Position numbers and translations under genes: made by a program. Source: Diplodia intermedia (taxonomy: Eukaryota; Ascomycota; Dothideomycetes; Botryosphaeriales; Botryosphaeriaceae). From it: DNA of 64,000 nucleotides. Position 1 is the stretch's first letter, and each line of letters starts with the position of its first letter. The notes under the pieces are model-generated. The model made no database searches. It saw only the letters and a program-made list of their open reading frames with translations, and was not told the origin of the DNA. Positions 23,265 through 33,887 of this stretch are shown here, piece after piece. The stretch covers positions 1 to 64,000 of the forward strand of contig JAKEKT010000039.1 of NCBI GenBank assembly GCA_021495925.1, written 5' to 3'.

Positions 23265-25278
23265 ATGCCCTCCACCCCGCCACCCCCCGCCGCCGCCCCG
23301 ACGACCCCCTCCGAACCGGCGAAGCCACCACCACCACCACCACCGCTCCACGCACAGCAACCGGCATACAGCTTCACCATCCCCAGCCTGCACAACGACG
23401 ACGACAATGCCAGTACCGGCGGCGGCGGTGGTGGTGTGCAGTTGGAATGCCGGGTGTATCATCCGCCCGGTTTTGCGGCGGGCTTGATGGCGGAGGGGAT
23501 GCGAGGTGGTGGCGAGGGGGAGGGGGAGGGGGAGGGGGAGGATGAGGATGGGGAGGAGGGGGGGATGGGGAAGAGGAGGCAAAAGGCGGCGATCATTGCG
23601 CATCCGTACGCGCCGCTGGGCGGGAGCTACGACGATCCGGTCGTGGGGAATGTGGGGGCGGAGATGTTGGCGTTGGGGTGGGTTGTGGGGACGTTTTGTT
23701 TTCGGTGAGTGGAGTGAGTGAGTGCGTGGGTGTTGTGGTGGTGACGGCGGGGTTTCTCTCTTTCCCTCTTTTCTGTCTTCTTGGCGCACATCTCTGTCTT
23801 TGTGCCCTTTCTCCTTTTAGAGCACGTCTTCATACCTGAGACAGGCTGCTGACGAACGGGGTGTGTCTCGTTATGAGCGAAACAGCGGCGCACACGCCGG
23901 CGCCCATCACGGCTCCGACCACCGTCGTCACCAGCACCACGGACACGGCAAAACGAGCTGGACGGGGAAGCCCGAGGTGCAGGATTACATGTCGTTCGTC
24001 GGGCTGATGGTGGAGTACATGCGTGCGCTACACGATGGCCAGCAGCATCATCACGGCGACAATCCACCACCATCATCATCAAGCCCCGCCACGGGAGCAG
24101 ACGAACCCAGCCACGGCAACAACAACAACACCGACAGCGAAACCCAACAACCCCCCGTCGACAGCACCACCAACCAAGACGAACAAGGCCCCCCCGCCGC
24201 CGCCGCCATCCATCTCGACCTCATCCTCGCCGGCTACTCCTACGGCTCGCTCGTGGCCTCGCACCTCCCGCCCCTCCCCGCCCTCCTCGCCCGCTTCTAC
24301 CCCTCCACCACCCCTTCTCCCCCAACAACAACAACAACAATAACAGCGCCGCCACCGCCATGTTCCCCCCGCCCCGCCTGCGCTTCCGCCGCCCACACCA
24401 TCCTCCTCCGCGCCCGCCGTCTCGCCGCCGACACGCTGCTGGCGGAATCGCGCCACCGCGGCAGAGAGCAATCCGGCAGCCCGGTGACGATGGGCGGCGA
24501 AGAAGAGAGCAACGGCGACGGCAGCAGCAGCAGAAGGGATATCCGGACCGCTGCTGCGAGCGCGCAGCGGCGGAAGAGTGGTGGTGTCAGGGAGGTGAGG
24601 AGGAGCTTGGACGCGGCGAGGGAGGGGGCGGAGAGGTTGGTGAGGAGGGCGTGGGCGGAGGGGGGGAGGGGGCGGAGGGGTTCGCATGGGCGGTCGGGGT
24701 CGGCTTCTGCTTCGGCTGGTGGGGAGGGGGCGGGCGGGGAGGGGGAGGAGGAGGGAAAGGCGGGGCGGGAACGACGCAAGGGAAGCGGATCAGCCGGGGG
24801 TCAGGCGGAAAGAAGACAACAACAGGCGACGATGGCGATGCCGCCGCCGCCGCGTTGCGAGCTCGCGTACCTGCTCGTCTCGCCGCTCCTGCCGCCCACG
24901 TCGCTGGCCATCGCCCCGGGCTTGGCGACGCTCGTACCGGCCGTTCCGTCGCCGTCGTCGTTTTTCGCCGCGGCGCGACGAGGGCTTGGTTTCGCTCCTG
25001 GTGGTGGTGGTGGTGCTGGCGGCGATGCCGGTGGAGACGACGACGGCCCGTCCGACCCGCTGCTGACGCACCCGACGCTGGCGATTTTCGGCACCGAGGA
25101 TGCCTTCGCGAGCGCGAAGCGGCTGGGCAGGTGGGCGGACGGCATGAAGGCGGCGTCGGGTGCGCGCGCGCCGGGGTTCGAGGGCGTGGTTGTGCAGGGG
25201 GCGTCGCATTTTTGGCAGGAGAGGGGCGCGATGGCGAGGCTGAGGGGGGAGGTGAGAGGGTGGCTGGGGAGGCTGTGA
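23265..25278 (+). CDS. Alpha/beta hydrolase with large low-complexity insertions
   Basis: Two exons, 23265-23704 and 23886-25278, with a 181-nt intron (GTGAGT...AACAG, branch GCTGACG), give 610 residues. Core hydrolase elements: AIIAHPYAPLGGSYDDPVV (first strand and oxyanion region), CFRGA across the splice, TSWTGKPEVQDY, the nucleophile elbow GYSYGS with Ser265, the acid in FGTEDAF (Asp552) and the base in GASHFW (His588). The 287 residues between Ser and Asp are much longer than usual for this fold and include Pro/Thr, Arg/Ser and Gly/Glu-rich low-complexity stretches. The N terminus is polyproline, and a Glu/Gly run lies at about residues 80-100. No signal peptide is seen. The substrate is unknown. 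Confidence 0.8.
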
Positions 25279-25297
25279 TGGATGGATGGATGGATGG
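25276..25297. repeat. GGAT tetranucleotide repeat at the hydrolase stop codon
   Basis: About five copies of GGAT starting at the TGA stop codon of the hydrolase. A similar GGAT run follows the cac2 stop near 21549-21566, and another lies past the atg28 stop near 54406-54421. Confidence 0.7.
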
Positions 25298-26470
25298 TGT
25301 GGCGGAGGGGGTTTGCTGGCTAGAGACAGCTTCCATGATGCTGCTTCTGCTGGGCGAATGCCATTGTTGGGGGAATTGCTTGCGCCAGCGCCTCGGCGGT
25401 TCGCTGGCGTTTGATTTGACACTGTGCAAATGTCTCTGGGGGTTCTTCAGCAAAGCTCGGCAAGGTTTTAGAGGAACTTACAAGCTCATCGGCTGTGTTG
25501 TATTCTCGGAGATACCGGATGGACGAGAATGGTGGTGCAAGGTACCTATTATTCCGGTCCGACGGGTGGATGGGACGCCCGTGGACACGAAAGCGCTCCG
25601 TGCAGCGGGGCTCATTATCCGAAAGCATTGCCCGTGGCTTGCTGAGTTTTCTGGGTTCGGTGACTCCGGAAGTCGAAGCGGAATTGCCACTTCCGCTTCA
25701 GACGCAGGAAAACTGGGACGAATGGAGGGCCGAAGTCCTACAGATCCTGAGGGAACACCACGCAAAGGCTATAGAGAGCATGGTGTCAACGGGACAGGAA
25801 GGAAAGAGCAACAAAGAAGACTAGTTGCAATCACGACATAACGAATCAATGAACGAGCCTCGTCGTCCTAAATATCGTCCAAGTCTCACTGCAACCTCCC
25901 ATATTTCAGAAAATGATGGGTATATACCACGTATAACATACACCAACGAAGAAGAGCAGGTAGTATCGAACATCCAATCAAAACATAGCATACCGCCGCG
26001 CCTACACAAGCCGGCAATCCATTAACCAAGCCCACCCTCATTTTATACCAAAATTTTATCGACGTCTACCGACCGACTGCCGACCGCCGACCCCCACCCG
26101 TTCATATGAACAGCAAACCTGACTTACTAATACTACTAGACTACGGTTGAGTGGCTGCAAAGTGTCGCGAAGGTGGAGGGGAAAAGAACAAAAAGAAAAG
26201 GCGCACACACCCAAAACGCCGCGCTTCAAACCACATGAAGACCAGAGAAGAGGAAAGGGGGTAGTAGAATAGCAGAGACATAAAGAAAAAAGAATAAAGG
26301 AAAGAAGGTATAAAACCACTGTGGTGTCTACAACACAGACGACGACGACGACGGGGGTATCAGATCTACACACGAAAACCCACTCACTCACTGCCTCCCT
26401 CCCTCCGCTACACTACGCTTTTCTTTCCTCCAATTCAACCTCCAAACCAACGCAACAAAAGAACCATAAA

Positions 26471-26518
<48 letters not shown>

Positions 26519-26621
26519 CCCACTCAACGCAGAAGAACGAGGGAGAAAGAGAGCAAGAGAGAAAGAGGGAGTAGAGAGAACCAAGAAGCAAACCCGCCCT
26601 AATCCCAATCCCAATCCCCCA
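25279..26621. other. Convergent intergenic region
   Basis: The 3' flanks of two convergent genes. The plus frame 25495-25824 (109 residues, ending in a Glu/Lys-rich tail) is the only protein-like stretch, but it has no recognised domain and no clear promoter. It may be chance or a small gene. A GA repeat lies at 26471-26516. Confidence 0.4.
26471..26516. repeat. GA dinucleotide microsatellite
   Basis: A GATA-like start followed by about 17 GA units, about 105 bases beyond the stop codon of the minus-strand gene at 26622, so probably in its 3' untranslated region. Confidence 0.85.
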
Positions 26622-29600
26622 TCACTCCAACCACAAAAACCACCTAACGCCCCTCGCGACCCCCCTCGCGGCACCGAGGCCTGTCCGGACAACAACGACG
26701 ACCAACCACACCCACCACATGACGCCGAGGACGCACCACTCGAGCAGCATCCAGCCGACGCGGCGGGCCCAGCGCATGCGGCGACGGCGCGCCCTGCCCA
26801 TGGCGTCGACGCGGTCCGCGACGGCCTTGACCGCGAGCGCGGCGCCGCTCGTGACCTCGCGGGTGAAGGCGTCGGCGTCGTCGGCGCGCGCGTGGCAGCG
26901 CGGCGTGAGGCGGTCGGCGAGCTCGATGCGCAGCGCCTCGCAGCGCGCGTGCAGCGCGCGCACGCGCTGCGCCCGGAACCGCTCCGTCGCCGCCGCCAGC
27001 GCCGCCGAGCCCGCCTCCAGGTCTGACGCGAGGATGCGCGCCGCGAGGACGTGCTGCTCCTTGCGCGCGACCGAGGACGTCATGCGCGTGTGTTTGAGGA
27101 TCTCGTGTTTGTTGGATGGCGCGAGGGCGGCGTCGTTGGCCTGCTCGGTTGCCGTTGCGGCGGCGCGGACGAGGAAGGGGGGAGGGGTGTCGGGGATGGA
27201 GTGGGCGCGGCGGGCGAGCTCGGCGGCCTTGATGCCGGAGCAGAGGAGGAGGGCTTGGATGCGGGCGATGTCGGTGCGGTTGCTGGCGATGATGGCGGCG
27301 GCGCAGGGACGTTGGGCCGAAGCGCGGCGGGAGAGGTTCTCGTCGGTGATGCTCCAGTGGCGTTGTGGTGAGGGCCGGGCGGGCGAGCGGTCGCTGTACT
27401 TGCGCTGGACGGGGATGTGGGCGAGCTCGGATGGTGGGACCCCGGCGCGTCCGACTGCACCTGGCAATTCCAGGCGTTTGGTCATGCGGCGACGGACGGC
27501 AGATGGAGAGCGAGAATGAGATATTGGACCCTCGGAATGGGCTCGGGTACTGTTGCCGATCGGATGTACTTGGATGACGCCTGGGGATGATGAGCGGCTG
27601 ACATTGGTGTCGAGACGCGGAGGCGCCAGACGGTCAAACCGCGACGGACGAGTACGGCCACGCCGATGCTCTGATGAAGCAGCCGACCCGTCACGCTTCA
27701 TATCCTGCGATGCGGCCGACTTGAATGTCGGTAGGAAATATCCTTGTGGCCGCTCTGACATATCAGATGCATCCGAGAGAGCTGCGTCTGTCCCGGTCCG
27801 TGAGATTGGCTTTGGACGACGCTTCAGAACGCTCTTGGACATCTCCTCTTCCGTGTCTGACGTAGAGGACATTTCGCCATCATCTGAAGACGAATCCTCA
27901 TCTGCCTCCTCCGGTGGCTTGTCTTTCTTGAAGATGAACTTCCTCGCTTTGGACCCCTCTCGTCCCACATCCTTGAAGAACCTGGTCACGGCCGAGCTCG
28001 GCTCTTTCTCCTTGCCTTCCCTCCGACCTCTGCTAATCTTGCCCTCTTGAATGGACGCAAGGCTACTCAGGCTGTCAGTTGTCTTGTGCGATTTCAATAG
28101 AGCGGGCCTTGGCAACGAGTTTGAACGGCGAGGTTGGTCGGTGCTAAGGCGTCCAAGCTCGGCGGACTCTCCACTGGGCTGTTTGTGGCTGAGTGAGTCA
28201 GGGGCAAAGTCCAAAGTATCCGTCTTGGGGGCCTTGGAACTCCCCTCGGAACGGAAGAAGGGCAGTTTGGATCTCTTCGACTTGCTGCGGTCTGGTGATG
28301 GGATGCGACTCGGCGGAGAGGATGCACCGAAGCTGAATGTTTTCGACAGGGGTGTGTTGGGGACCGAAGAATCAAGGCCGTCCATGGAAGGGCGCGATTC
28401 TGCCTGATTGCTTGATATGAGGGTCAAACGCTGAGTCGCTCTCCTTGCACCACCCCTGGGGTCAACATCACTCTCGGTCTCGCTCGCCACCCGCTGGAGT
28501 CCTGGTCCCTTCGCTTTACTAGCACCCCAATGCTTCTCTGGAGAGCTAAGGATCGGGGATAGTCCACTCTCTGCTCGGGCGTCGTCTTCCAACAGTGTCT
28601 TCATATGGCGTTCCAGAGGACCGATGTTCTCGTCCTGGGTGCTCAGCCTACGGTCGTGCTTCTTTCGTCTAGCGCTCATATCGTCGTCGCTTGAAGAAAG
28701 GCCCGAGGAGCTACTTGAGCGGCCTCGAGAAATCCAGCCAAGTCGCTTTCCACGTTCGGGGCTGTCTTCTCGGTGAGAGTGGAGGAAGTGACGTTTCTTA
28801 CGACCTCTGTGGCTTTCGGCTTCGCTGGAGTAGTTGGACCGAGGTTCTGAAAAGGTGCCGCCACCAGCCATTGAGCCTGCAGTGCTCACGCGCCGTCTGT
28901 CCATGCTAGGTCTAGTTTGATCCTTGCTCAGACGAGGGTTGATCACACTGGTTGAACGTGGCGAAGGGAAAATCCTGTTGCCATTTCTGTCTTCAATCAA
29001 ACTCTTGTGACTGTCTTGCTCAAGCCACATCGCATCGGCCAAGAACTCGGTTGGTAAGGTGAACCAATCCATACGAGGCCGTTTCTGCTTTCCCAAAAGG
29101 ATGCTCGGTTTCTTGACACCCTCTTGCGGTTGTTCACTGCTGCCCCGGAACGTGGGATCCGGTATGAACGGAGGTAGAAGGACCTTGTCCTCTTGCCGAT
29201 AGCTCTGCTGAGAAGCTGCTTGCTCCACATTGTCAACCCACAATTTCACTCGGTCTATGTCTTCAAAATCGACGACATCGGGATGGAGTTGTCTTCGTTC
29301 GCGGCCTCGAAGCTTCCTGTTACGGATGAACTGCAGAGGATTGTACCGTCGGCCAAGGGGATCGGGACCTGTGCGTGAAAGGGTTTTTCTCAACTCTACG
29401 CTCGGGCTGCCAGGGGAACTGAACGCACTGTAAGTATAGCCAGCTTCACTATCGGGCTTGAGCGGCGGAAGATTTTGTAGTAATCGGCGATACTCTGCTC
29501 CCAGCTCGACATAAGTCTTTGCTTTCTCTGCTCGGGACAGGGTTGCTGCTGTGAAAGTATAGCCATGCTGCGGTCCAAGACTGGTCTCCATGAGAGCGTT

Positions 29601-30503
29601 AGGACTTGGCATGGAGACGTGTCGAGAGCCAGGTGTGCTCAACCGACCACCGGTAGGGGACATGTTGCGCGATATGCGCCGCTGTTGCTGCAGGTGCTGC
29701 TTGAGGCTTCCGCCAACGCCGTAGTCGTAGAAGCTCCCTTGCATAGGGGTGTTCGGCCCTATGCCTGAAGCGGTTCCTCTTCTACTGCGAGGCATGGATG
29801 GCGCGGCCAGTTGGCCATGGCCCAAATTCCGCCTCCTACTTTCGCTCAAATTAAGAGCCATGTTGATAATCTGCGCAGGGTCAATGCCAGCATTTGCCGG
29901 CGACACCGCGGTTTCCCCATACTCGTTCGCGCCATCCACGTCAATCCCCAGCCCTGCCATACCTTGCGCCTTGGCCTGGCGATTCTCTGGAGTCCTTGCT
30001 CCATGTTCCTCGGGCGCATGGCCGTTGCTGGAGGGGCCAACGTCCGTGTCGCCGCTGAGTGGACGGCTCCGGGAAGACGATCCCCTGCTGTAGGCTCTGC
30101 GGGAGCCGTCGTGAGACGAGGGGCTCTTGCTCATGTGCCGGCTTCCCGCCCGCTTTTCCGACTCGTCGGCGCGGGTTTCCCGAGAGCGGCGGCGCGCGCT
30201 GGAGCCGGGCAGGGCGGCATCCAGGAGGAAGCCGCCCGGTCTCCTGGGCAGGCGGCGCCTCTTGTCGCGCTCTCCCAAGTCGGCGCCCAACAGCCCCTGC
30301 GGCCTCGTGTCGCTGTTGTGCGCGGCAGCGGAGGGGGCGTCGACGCGGCCCAACAGCTTCCGCCGCTTGGTTGTGGCCGGGTCGGCATGATCGTGGCGGT
30401 GGGGATCGTGGGCGGAGTGCAGGGTGGTGGAGGAGGACTGCGAGGGCTGCGATGAGGTCGAGTGTCGAGGATCACTCGGGGGCGTGGAGAGGGCCGAGGC
30501 CAT
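26622..30503 (-). CDS. Large unidentified Ser/Arg-rich protein with C-terminal membrane segment
   Basis: An uninterrupted frame of 1293 residues, unusual here because every gene of comparable size has introns. Residues 1-330 and about 480-1040 are low-complexity, rich in Ser, Arg and Pro, with many basic patches. A folded block lies near residues 325-490 (YVELGAEYRRLLQNLPPL, then RRYNPLQFIRNRKLRGRERR and VKLWVDNVEQ), followed by WFTLPTEFLADAMWLEQDS. An alpha-helical, Ala/Arg-rich part (about 1110-1240) leads to a hydrophobic C terminus (LLEWCVLGVMWWVWLVVVV), probably a tail anchor. The pattern suggests a conserved Pezizomycotina protein tethered to a membrane and perhaps regulated by phosphorylation. 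The family name is not known to me. Confidence 0.8.
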   Translation of the reverse strand: MASALSTPPSDPRHSTSSQPSQSSSTTLHSAHDPHRHDHADPATTKRRKLLGRVDAPSAAAHNSDTRPQGLLGADLGERDKRRRLPRRPGGFLLDAALPGSSARRRSRETRADESEKRAGSRHMSKSPSSHDGSRRAYSRGSSSRSRPLSGDTDVGPSSNGHAPEEHGARTPENRQAKAQGMAGLGIDVDGANEYGETAVSPANAGIDPAQIINMALNLSESRRRNLGHGQLAAPSMPRSRRGTASGIGPNTPMQGSFYDYGVGGSLKQHLQQQRRISRNMSPTGGRLSTPGSRHVSMPSPNALMETSLGPQHGYTFTAATLSRAEKAKTYVELGAEYRRLLQNLPPLKPDSEAGYTYSAFSSPGSPSVELRKTLSRTGPDPLGRRYNPLQFIRNRKLRGRERRQLHPDVVDFEDIDRVKLWVDNVEQAASQQSYRQEDKVLLPPFIPDPTFRGSSEQPQEGVKKPSILLGKQKRPRMDWFTLPTEFLADAMWLEQDSHKSLIEDRNGNRIFPSPRSTSVINPRLSKDQTRPSMDRRRVSTAGSMAGGGTFSEPRSNYSSEAESHRGRKKRHFLHSHREDSPERGKRLGWISRGRSSSSSGLSSSDDDMSARRKKHDRRLSTQDENIGPLERHMKTLLEDDARAESGLSPILSSPEKHWGASKAKGPGLQRVASETESDVDPRGGARRATQRLTLISSNQAESRPSMDGLDSSVPNTPLSKTFSFGASSPPSRIPSPDRSKSKRSKLPFFRSEGSSKAPKTDTLDFAPDSLSHKQPSGESAELGRLSTDQPRRSNSLPRPALLKSHKTTDSLSSLASIQEGKISRGRREGKEKEPSSAVTRFFKDVGREGSKARKFIFKKDKPPEEADEDSSSDDGEMSSTSDTEEEMSKSVLKRRPKPISRTGTDAALSDASDMSERPQGYFLPTFKSAASQDMKRDGSAASSEHRRGRTRPSRFDRLAPPRLDTNVSRSSSPGVIQVHPIGNSTRAHSEGPISHSRSPSAVRRRMTKRLELPGAVGRAGVPPSELAHIPVQRKYSDRSPARPSPQRHWSITDENLSRRASAQRPCAAAIIASNRTDIARIQALLLCSGIKAAELARRAHSIPDTPPPFLVRAAATATEQANDAALAPSNKHEILKHTRMTSSVARKEQHVLAARILASDLEAGSAALAAATERFRAQRVRALHARCEALRIELADRLTPRCHARADDADAFTREVTSGAALAVKAVADRVDAMGRARRRRMRWARRVGWMLLEWCVLGVMWWVWLVVVVVRTGLGAARGVARGVRWFLWLE

Positions 30504-30994
30504 GTCGTCGTCGGGAGTCGTGCTACCGCAGATTCGCGGCAGGAAGGCGGACGCGCCAGGCGCACATGTCTCGTGGGATTTTGCTGCTTCGAGCGGGGCT
30601 TCGGTCGCGGGGGCGTCGGGGAAGAGGAGAGGGAGGACGGGAGCGGCTCAAGGATGCGACAGGCGCAGCAGCAGTAATTGCGCGGAGGGCAGAGCCTTGA
30701 GCACCACGTAGCTGGGGCGCTGGGTCGTGAGCGCGGGAGATGACGACGCTGCCCACCCACCCGGCAAATCAGCCCGCCCCATGTGATGCGATCGCCGCTG
30801 CCTTATGACCCCAGGCCCCATCACGAAAAAATATCACACGCAATCCCTGCACGCTGTGGGTTTCGAAACACGGCCGCAGCCCAGGGACCTGCGACAGGCG
30901 CCACGCTCCACTCTGCCGTGCAACCCCACGGCTCGCAGCGGCTCGCTGATCCTTCCGCCGCCCACGCCAAACATGTGCCCCAACACCCAACAAC
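30504..30994. promoter_or_regulatory. Bidirectional promoter region
   Basis: A 491-base GC-rich interval between divergent start codons (30503 minus and 30995 plus). No TATA box is seen. Open frames across it are shadows of composition. Confidence 0.45.
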
Positions 30995-33046
30995 ATGTCT
31001 CTGTTCGGCGGTCCGCTGCCGCCTCAGGCGCCCGCCAATCCCCGCGATGAGTCGCCCTACTTCCGCTCCTCGAGCCTGCCGCTGCCCTCCAGCCCGCCGC
31101 CCGTCCCGGACACCGACAACGAGGACGAGCGCAATGACGGCCAAACTCCAGCAGCCGACGACGAGGACGAGTCCGGCAGCGAGTATACCGACTCGGACGG
31201 CGAGAGCAATCGCCCCAGGTTCCACGGCAAATGGCAGACCTACCGCAGGTACATCCAGCCAGAGCGCGACCTCACCGAGTCGCTGTCCAAGCTGCGCGCC
31301 GAGGACTTGAGCCTGCACCTCTACGACGTCCATGCCTTGAAGCGCCGCCTCGCCGAAAAGGCTGCTAGGAAGGCCGGGGTTGCTGCTGACGAAAGCGGCG
31401 ACGACAAACAATGGAAGCCCGCGAGGATGTGGACGGCATGGCCGCTGGCGCCGGAGCAGGTCCCCAGGCCTTACGAGCGCTTCACTGTGCTACCTACGAT
31501 TGATCCGGACGAGGAATTCACATTTCGCCGGCCTGGACACGAGCGGCAGAGGCCGATTCGGGACATCAAAGAGATTTTAGTGGGATTGGTACAAAAGAAT
31601 GCGAGGGAGAAGTGGGACAAGAAAGAATGGGAGGACGACAAGGATCTAGAGGCCGAGGAGACACGTCCAACTTCGCGAGGGAGCTCAAGGGACGCTGGTG
31701 CGATAGAGGAGATGGACATTGATGGACAGGGGCCCAAGCACGAAGCTAGTGCAAGCCGTGCAGCCACACCCACTGGTTCCCGCCGGGAATTCATCCTGGA
31801 TGATGATCGGGCGTATGAAATTCTTGGACCAACCTCTCGCTCCATTGTGAGCAAATTGAACGACGTGCTCATGGGCGTCCATGATCGTGGCCGTGGTCGG
31901 GGCCGCGACAGAAAGCCTCGCAAAAGTTCCAAAACTGCAACCGACACGGAAACGTCTCGCTCTCGCAGTACGAAACGGCGAAAACTGGATCAAAGCGCGA
32001 GTGAGGGAGAACCCAAAGTCAAGCGCCGGAGAGGCAGACCACCAAAATCCGCCAGCCAAACTCCCGGACCCCCCGATTCTACGCCCTACGTCACCGAAGG
32101 CGAGGAGACGTCGACTTCCACGAAGAAACGGGGACGAGGCCGTCCGAAAAAATGGGAAAGGCTCCCCGGAGAGTCGTACTACATGGTGAGGAAGCGTCTC
32201 GCGCAGCTCGCGGCTGATGGCCAGCTTCCGGACGCCACCGCAGGCAGCAACCCCCCAAGCCGAGCGCAAACCACCGAGCCCGAGCCCGATAGCTCCAGGC
32301 CACCGACTCCGACCAATCCTTCCGCTTCGGCAGCTACTATGCTTGCGCGATCGCCGTCGATTGGCATATCCATGGACGACAGCGACGGTACCAATTCGTG
32401 GAAACGTCCTGGTGGAAAAGCCCGGCCTCTGAAGGATTGGCGCGACATCCTCGGTAAGGCATCTTCGCTCGGTGGCTTTAACGAGGCCGTCATTGCTCGC
32501 GCAACGCAACGGTGTGCAGAGCTGTTTGGGGAAGACTCAACGGTTCGAGCGACGGCTAGCGGCACTGCTGTTGAAGAGTCGGTGGAAGAAACCCAGGCGG
32601 GTCATGATGGCGCAAGAGAAGAGCCTGTCGTTGTTGAGGGGGATGTTGGAGAAGGACCTTCGACGCAAAGACCGCCCCAAGCTGAAGCTGAACGTGGCAA
32701 AAGGCCTGCAAAGGCACCGGTTGCACATCCGCGGCATACTGACCCGCCGCCGGGCGACACTGACGTGGCGGATGATGAAGAGGATGGAGACGACGACAAG
32801 CCCTTCTGGGATATGTCCAGTTTGGCATGTCCTCATCCCGATTGCGAGAGACACGACGAGCCATATAAAACGCTCTGGCGGCTGCGGGAGCATGTCAAAA
32901 AGAAGCACAAGTACACGCTTGATGCCCCCCGACACAACTCCAGAAAATGGAAGAGAGAAGTCGAGGCCATAGAAAAAGCCAAACGGAAAGAAAGGGGCGA
33001 TAGAAAAGCCAAGAGGAAAGGGAAGGAAAAGCAGAAAGCGGAGTAA
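30995..33046 (+). CDS. Rrn9-domain protein with AT-hooks and a C2H2 zinc finger
   Basis: A single-exon frame of 683 residues. An acidic Ser-rich N terminus (residues 1-70) precedes a segment that matches the RRN9 domain of RNA polymerase I upstream activation factor: LHLYDVHALKRRLAEKAARK (about 108-127) and ARMWTAWPLAPEQVPRPYE (about 146-164). Two AT-hook cores follow, RRGRPPK near residue 344 and RGRGRPKK near 379, set in basic sequence. A C2H2-type finger (CPHPDC...HVKKKH) lies at about 612-636, and the C terminus is strongly basic. This suggests a nuclear DNA-binding protein acting at rDNA, but the Rrn9 assignment is from the domain only and a PolI role is inferred. Confidence 0.75.
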   Translation: MSLFGGPLPPQAPANPRDESPYFRSSSLPLPSSPPPVPDTDNEDERNDGQTPAADDEDESGSEYTDSDGESNRPRFHGKWQTYRRYIQPERDLTESLSKLRAEDLSLHLYDVHALKRRLAEKAARKAGVAADESGDDKQWKPARMWTAWPLAPEQVPRPYERFTVLPTIDPDEEFTFRRPGHERQRPIRDIKEILVGLVQKNAREKWDKKEWEDDKDLEAEETRPTSRGSSRDAGAIEEMDIDGQGPKHEASASRAATPTGSRREFILDDDRAYEILGPTSRSIVSKLNDVLMGVHDRGRGRGRDRKPRKSSKTATDTETSRSRSTKRRKLDQSASEGEPKVKRRRGRPPKSASQTPGPPDSTPYVTEGEETSTSTKKRGRGRPKKWERLPGESYYMVRKRLAQLAADGQLPDATAGSNPPSRAQTTEPEPDSSRPPTPTNPSASAATMLARSPSIGISMDDSDGTNSWKRPGGKARPLKDWRDILGKASSLGGFNEAVIARATQRCAELFGEDSTVRATASGTAVEESVEETQAGHDGAREEPVVVEGDVGEGPSTQRPPQAEAERGKRPAKAPVAHPRHTDPPPGDTDVADDEEDGDDDKPFWDMSSLACPHPDCERHDEPYKTLWRLREHVKKKHKYTLDAPRHNSRKWKREVEAIEKAKRKERGDRKAKRKGKEKQKAE

Positions 33047-33242
33047 GTAAGTAGTGCCTAAGAGATTTCACAAGACGACTTGGCATTTCATCTCCGTCTA
33101 AGCATTCCAAAGTCTTCCCTTCTTGTGCCATATGTACCGTCCGTCCCTCGCCCATTCCCCAGACATCATCATCTCCCTGTTTCCCGCGAATCAATCTGGC
33201 CGCCGCCAACCGCCCGCCTCGCCGCCGCCGCCGCCCATGCGT

Positions 33243-33887
33243 TCACTCAAAACTCCAAGTAAACGCAGACTCAAACCACCACCACCACAACCCTTCCACA
33301 AACCCCCCCCTCCTCCTCACCCCCACCACCTCCCTTACCCACCCCACCCCCAACCCCGCCACCTCCCCGACCAACGCCCCGACCATGGCGCCTCGTGCGC
33401 GCGCGCCCCCCGCGGCCGCCACCGCGCGGCCCACGACGAACACCGACGCCGGCGCGAGGACGCGCGCGTGATACGCGCCCAGCACGGCGGCGAGCAGGGC
33501 GACGGGGAGCGCGAGCAGGGTCGCGACGAGGGTTTGGTAGGTTGCCAGGAGGTGGGTCTGCAGGGAATAAGTCGTCGTCGTCGTCGTCGGGGGGATGGCG
33601 AGGAATAAGAGCGGTAGGGGGAGGGTGGGGTGGTCGTCGTCGTCGTCGAGGATTTTGTAGATGGTGTAGATGAGGAGGGCGGCGACGAGGCGGGGGAGTG
33701 GGCTGGTGGGAGGGGTTGGGTGGAGGAAGAGGGTCGTTGCGAGGGTGGTGGGGAGGGTGTGGAGGTAGGCGGTTGGGAGGGAGAGGGTGAGGGTGGGGAG
33801 GAGGGGGAGGGTGGTGCAGGTGAATGGCGGCGGGTGGTGGGAGATGGGCGGGGGAGGGGGGTTGGCGGTTGTTAGGTTTAGCGCCAT
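33243..33887 (-). CDS. Predicted polytopic membrane protein, unidentified
   Basis: A single-exon frame of 214 residues on the minus strand. It has several hydrophobic stretches: a Leu/Thr/Pro-rich run at about 27-53, LVAALLIYTIYKIL near 67-80, LPLPLLFLAIPP near 88-100, and a long TLVATLLALPVALLAAVLGA segment near 119-138, followed by Gly/Ala-rich helices and an aromatic-rich end. An Asp run follows the second segment. No family is recognised. The coding strand is C-rich in the first 400 bases and G-rich in the last 200. Only 196 bases separate its stop from the stop of the convergent Rrn9-domain gene. Confidence 0.6.
   Translation of the reverse strand: MALNLTTANPPPPPISHHPPPFTCTTLPLLPTLTLSLPTAYLHTLPTTLATTLFLHPTPPTSPLPRLVAALLIYTIYKILDDDDDHPTLPLPLLFLAIPPTTTTTTYSLQTHLLATYQTLVATLLALPVALLAAVLGAYHARVLAPASVFVVGRAVAAAGGARARGAMVGALVGEVAGLGVGWVREVVGVRRRGGFVEGLWWWWFESAFTWSFE

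Noticed and set aside
25495..25824. A 109-residue frame between the hydrolase and the 1293-residue gene
   Set aside because: Somewhat protein-like at its end, but it has no domain and sits within the expected 3' flank. Transcript data would be needed to promote it to a gene.
24360..25841. A 493-residue plus-strand frame overlapping the alpha/beta hydrolase
   Set aside because: It is out of frame with the catalytic Ser, Asp and His motifs and consists of Gly/Arg/Trp-rich low-complexity sequence.
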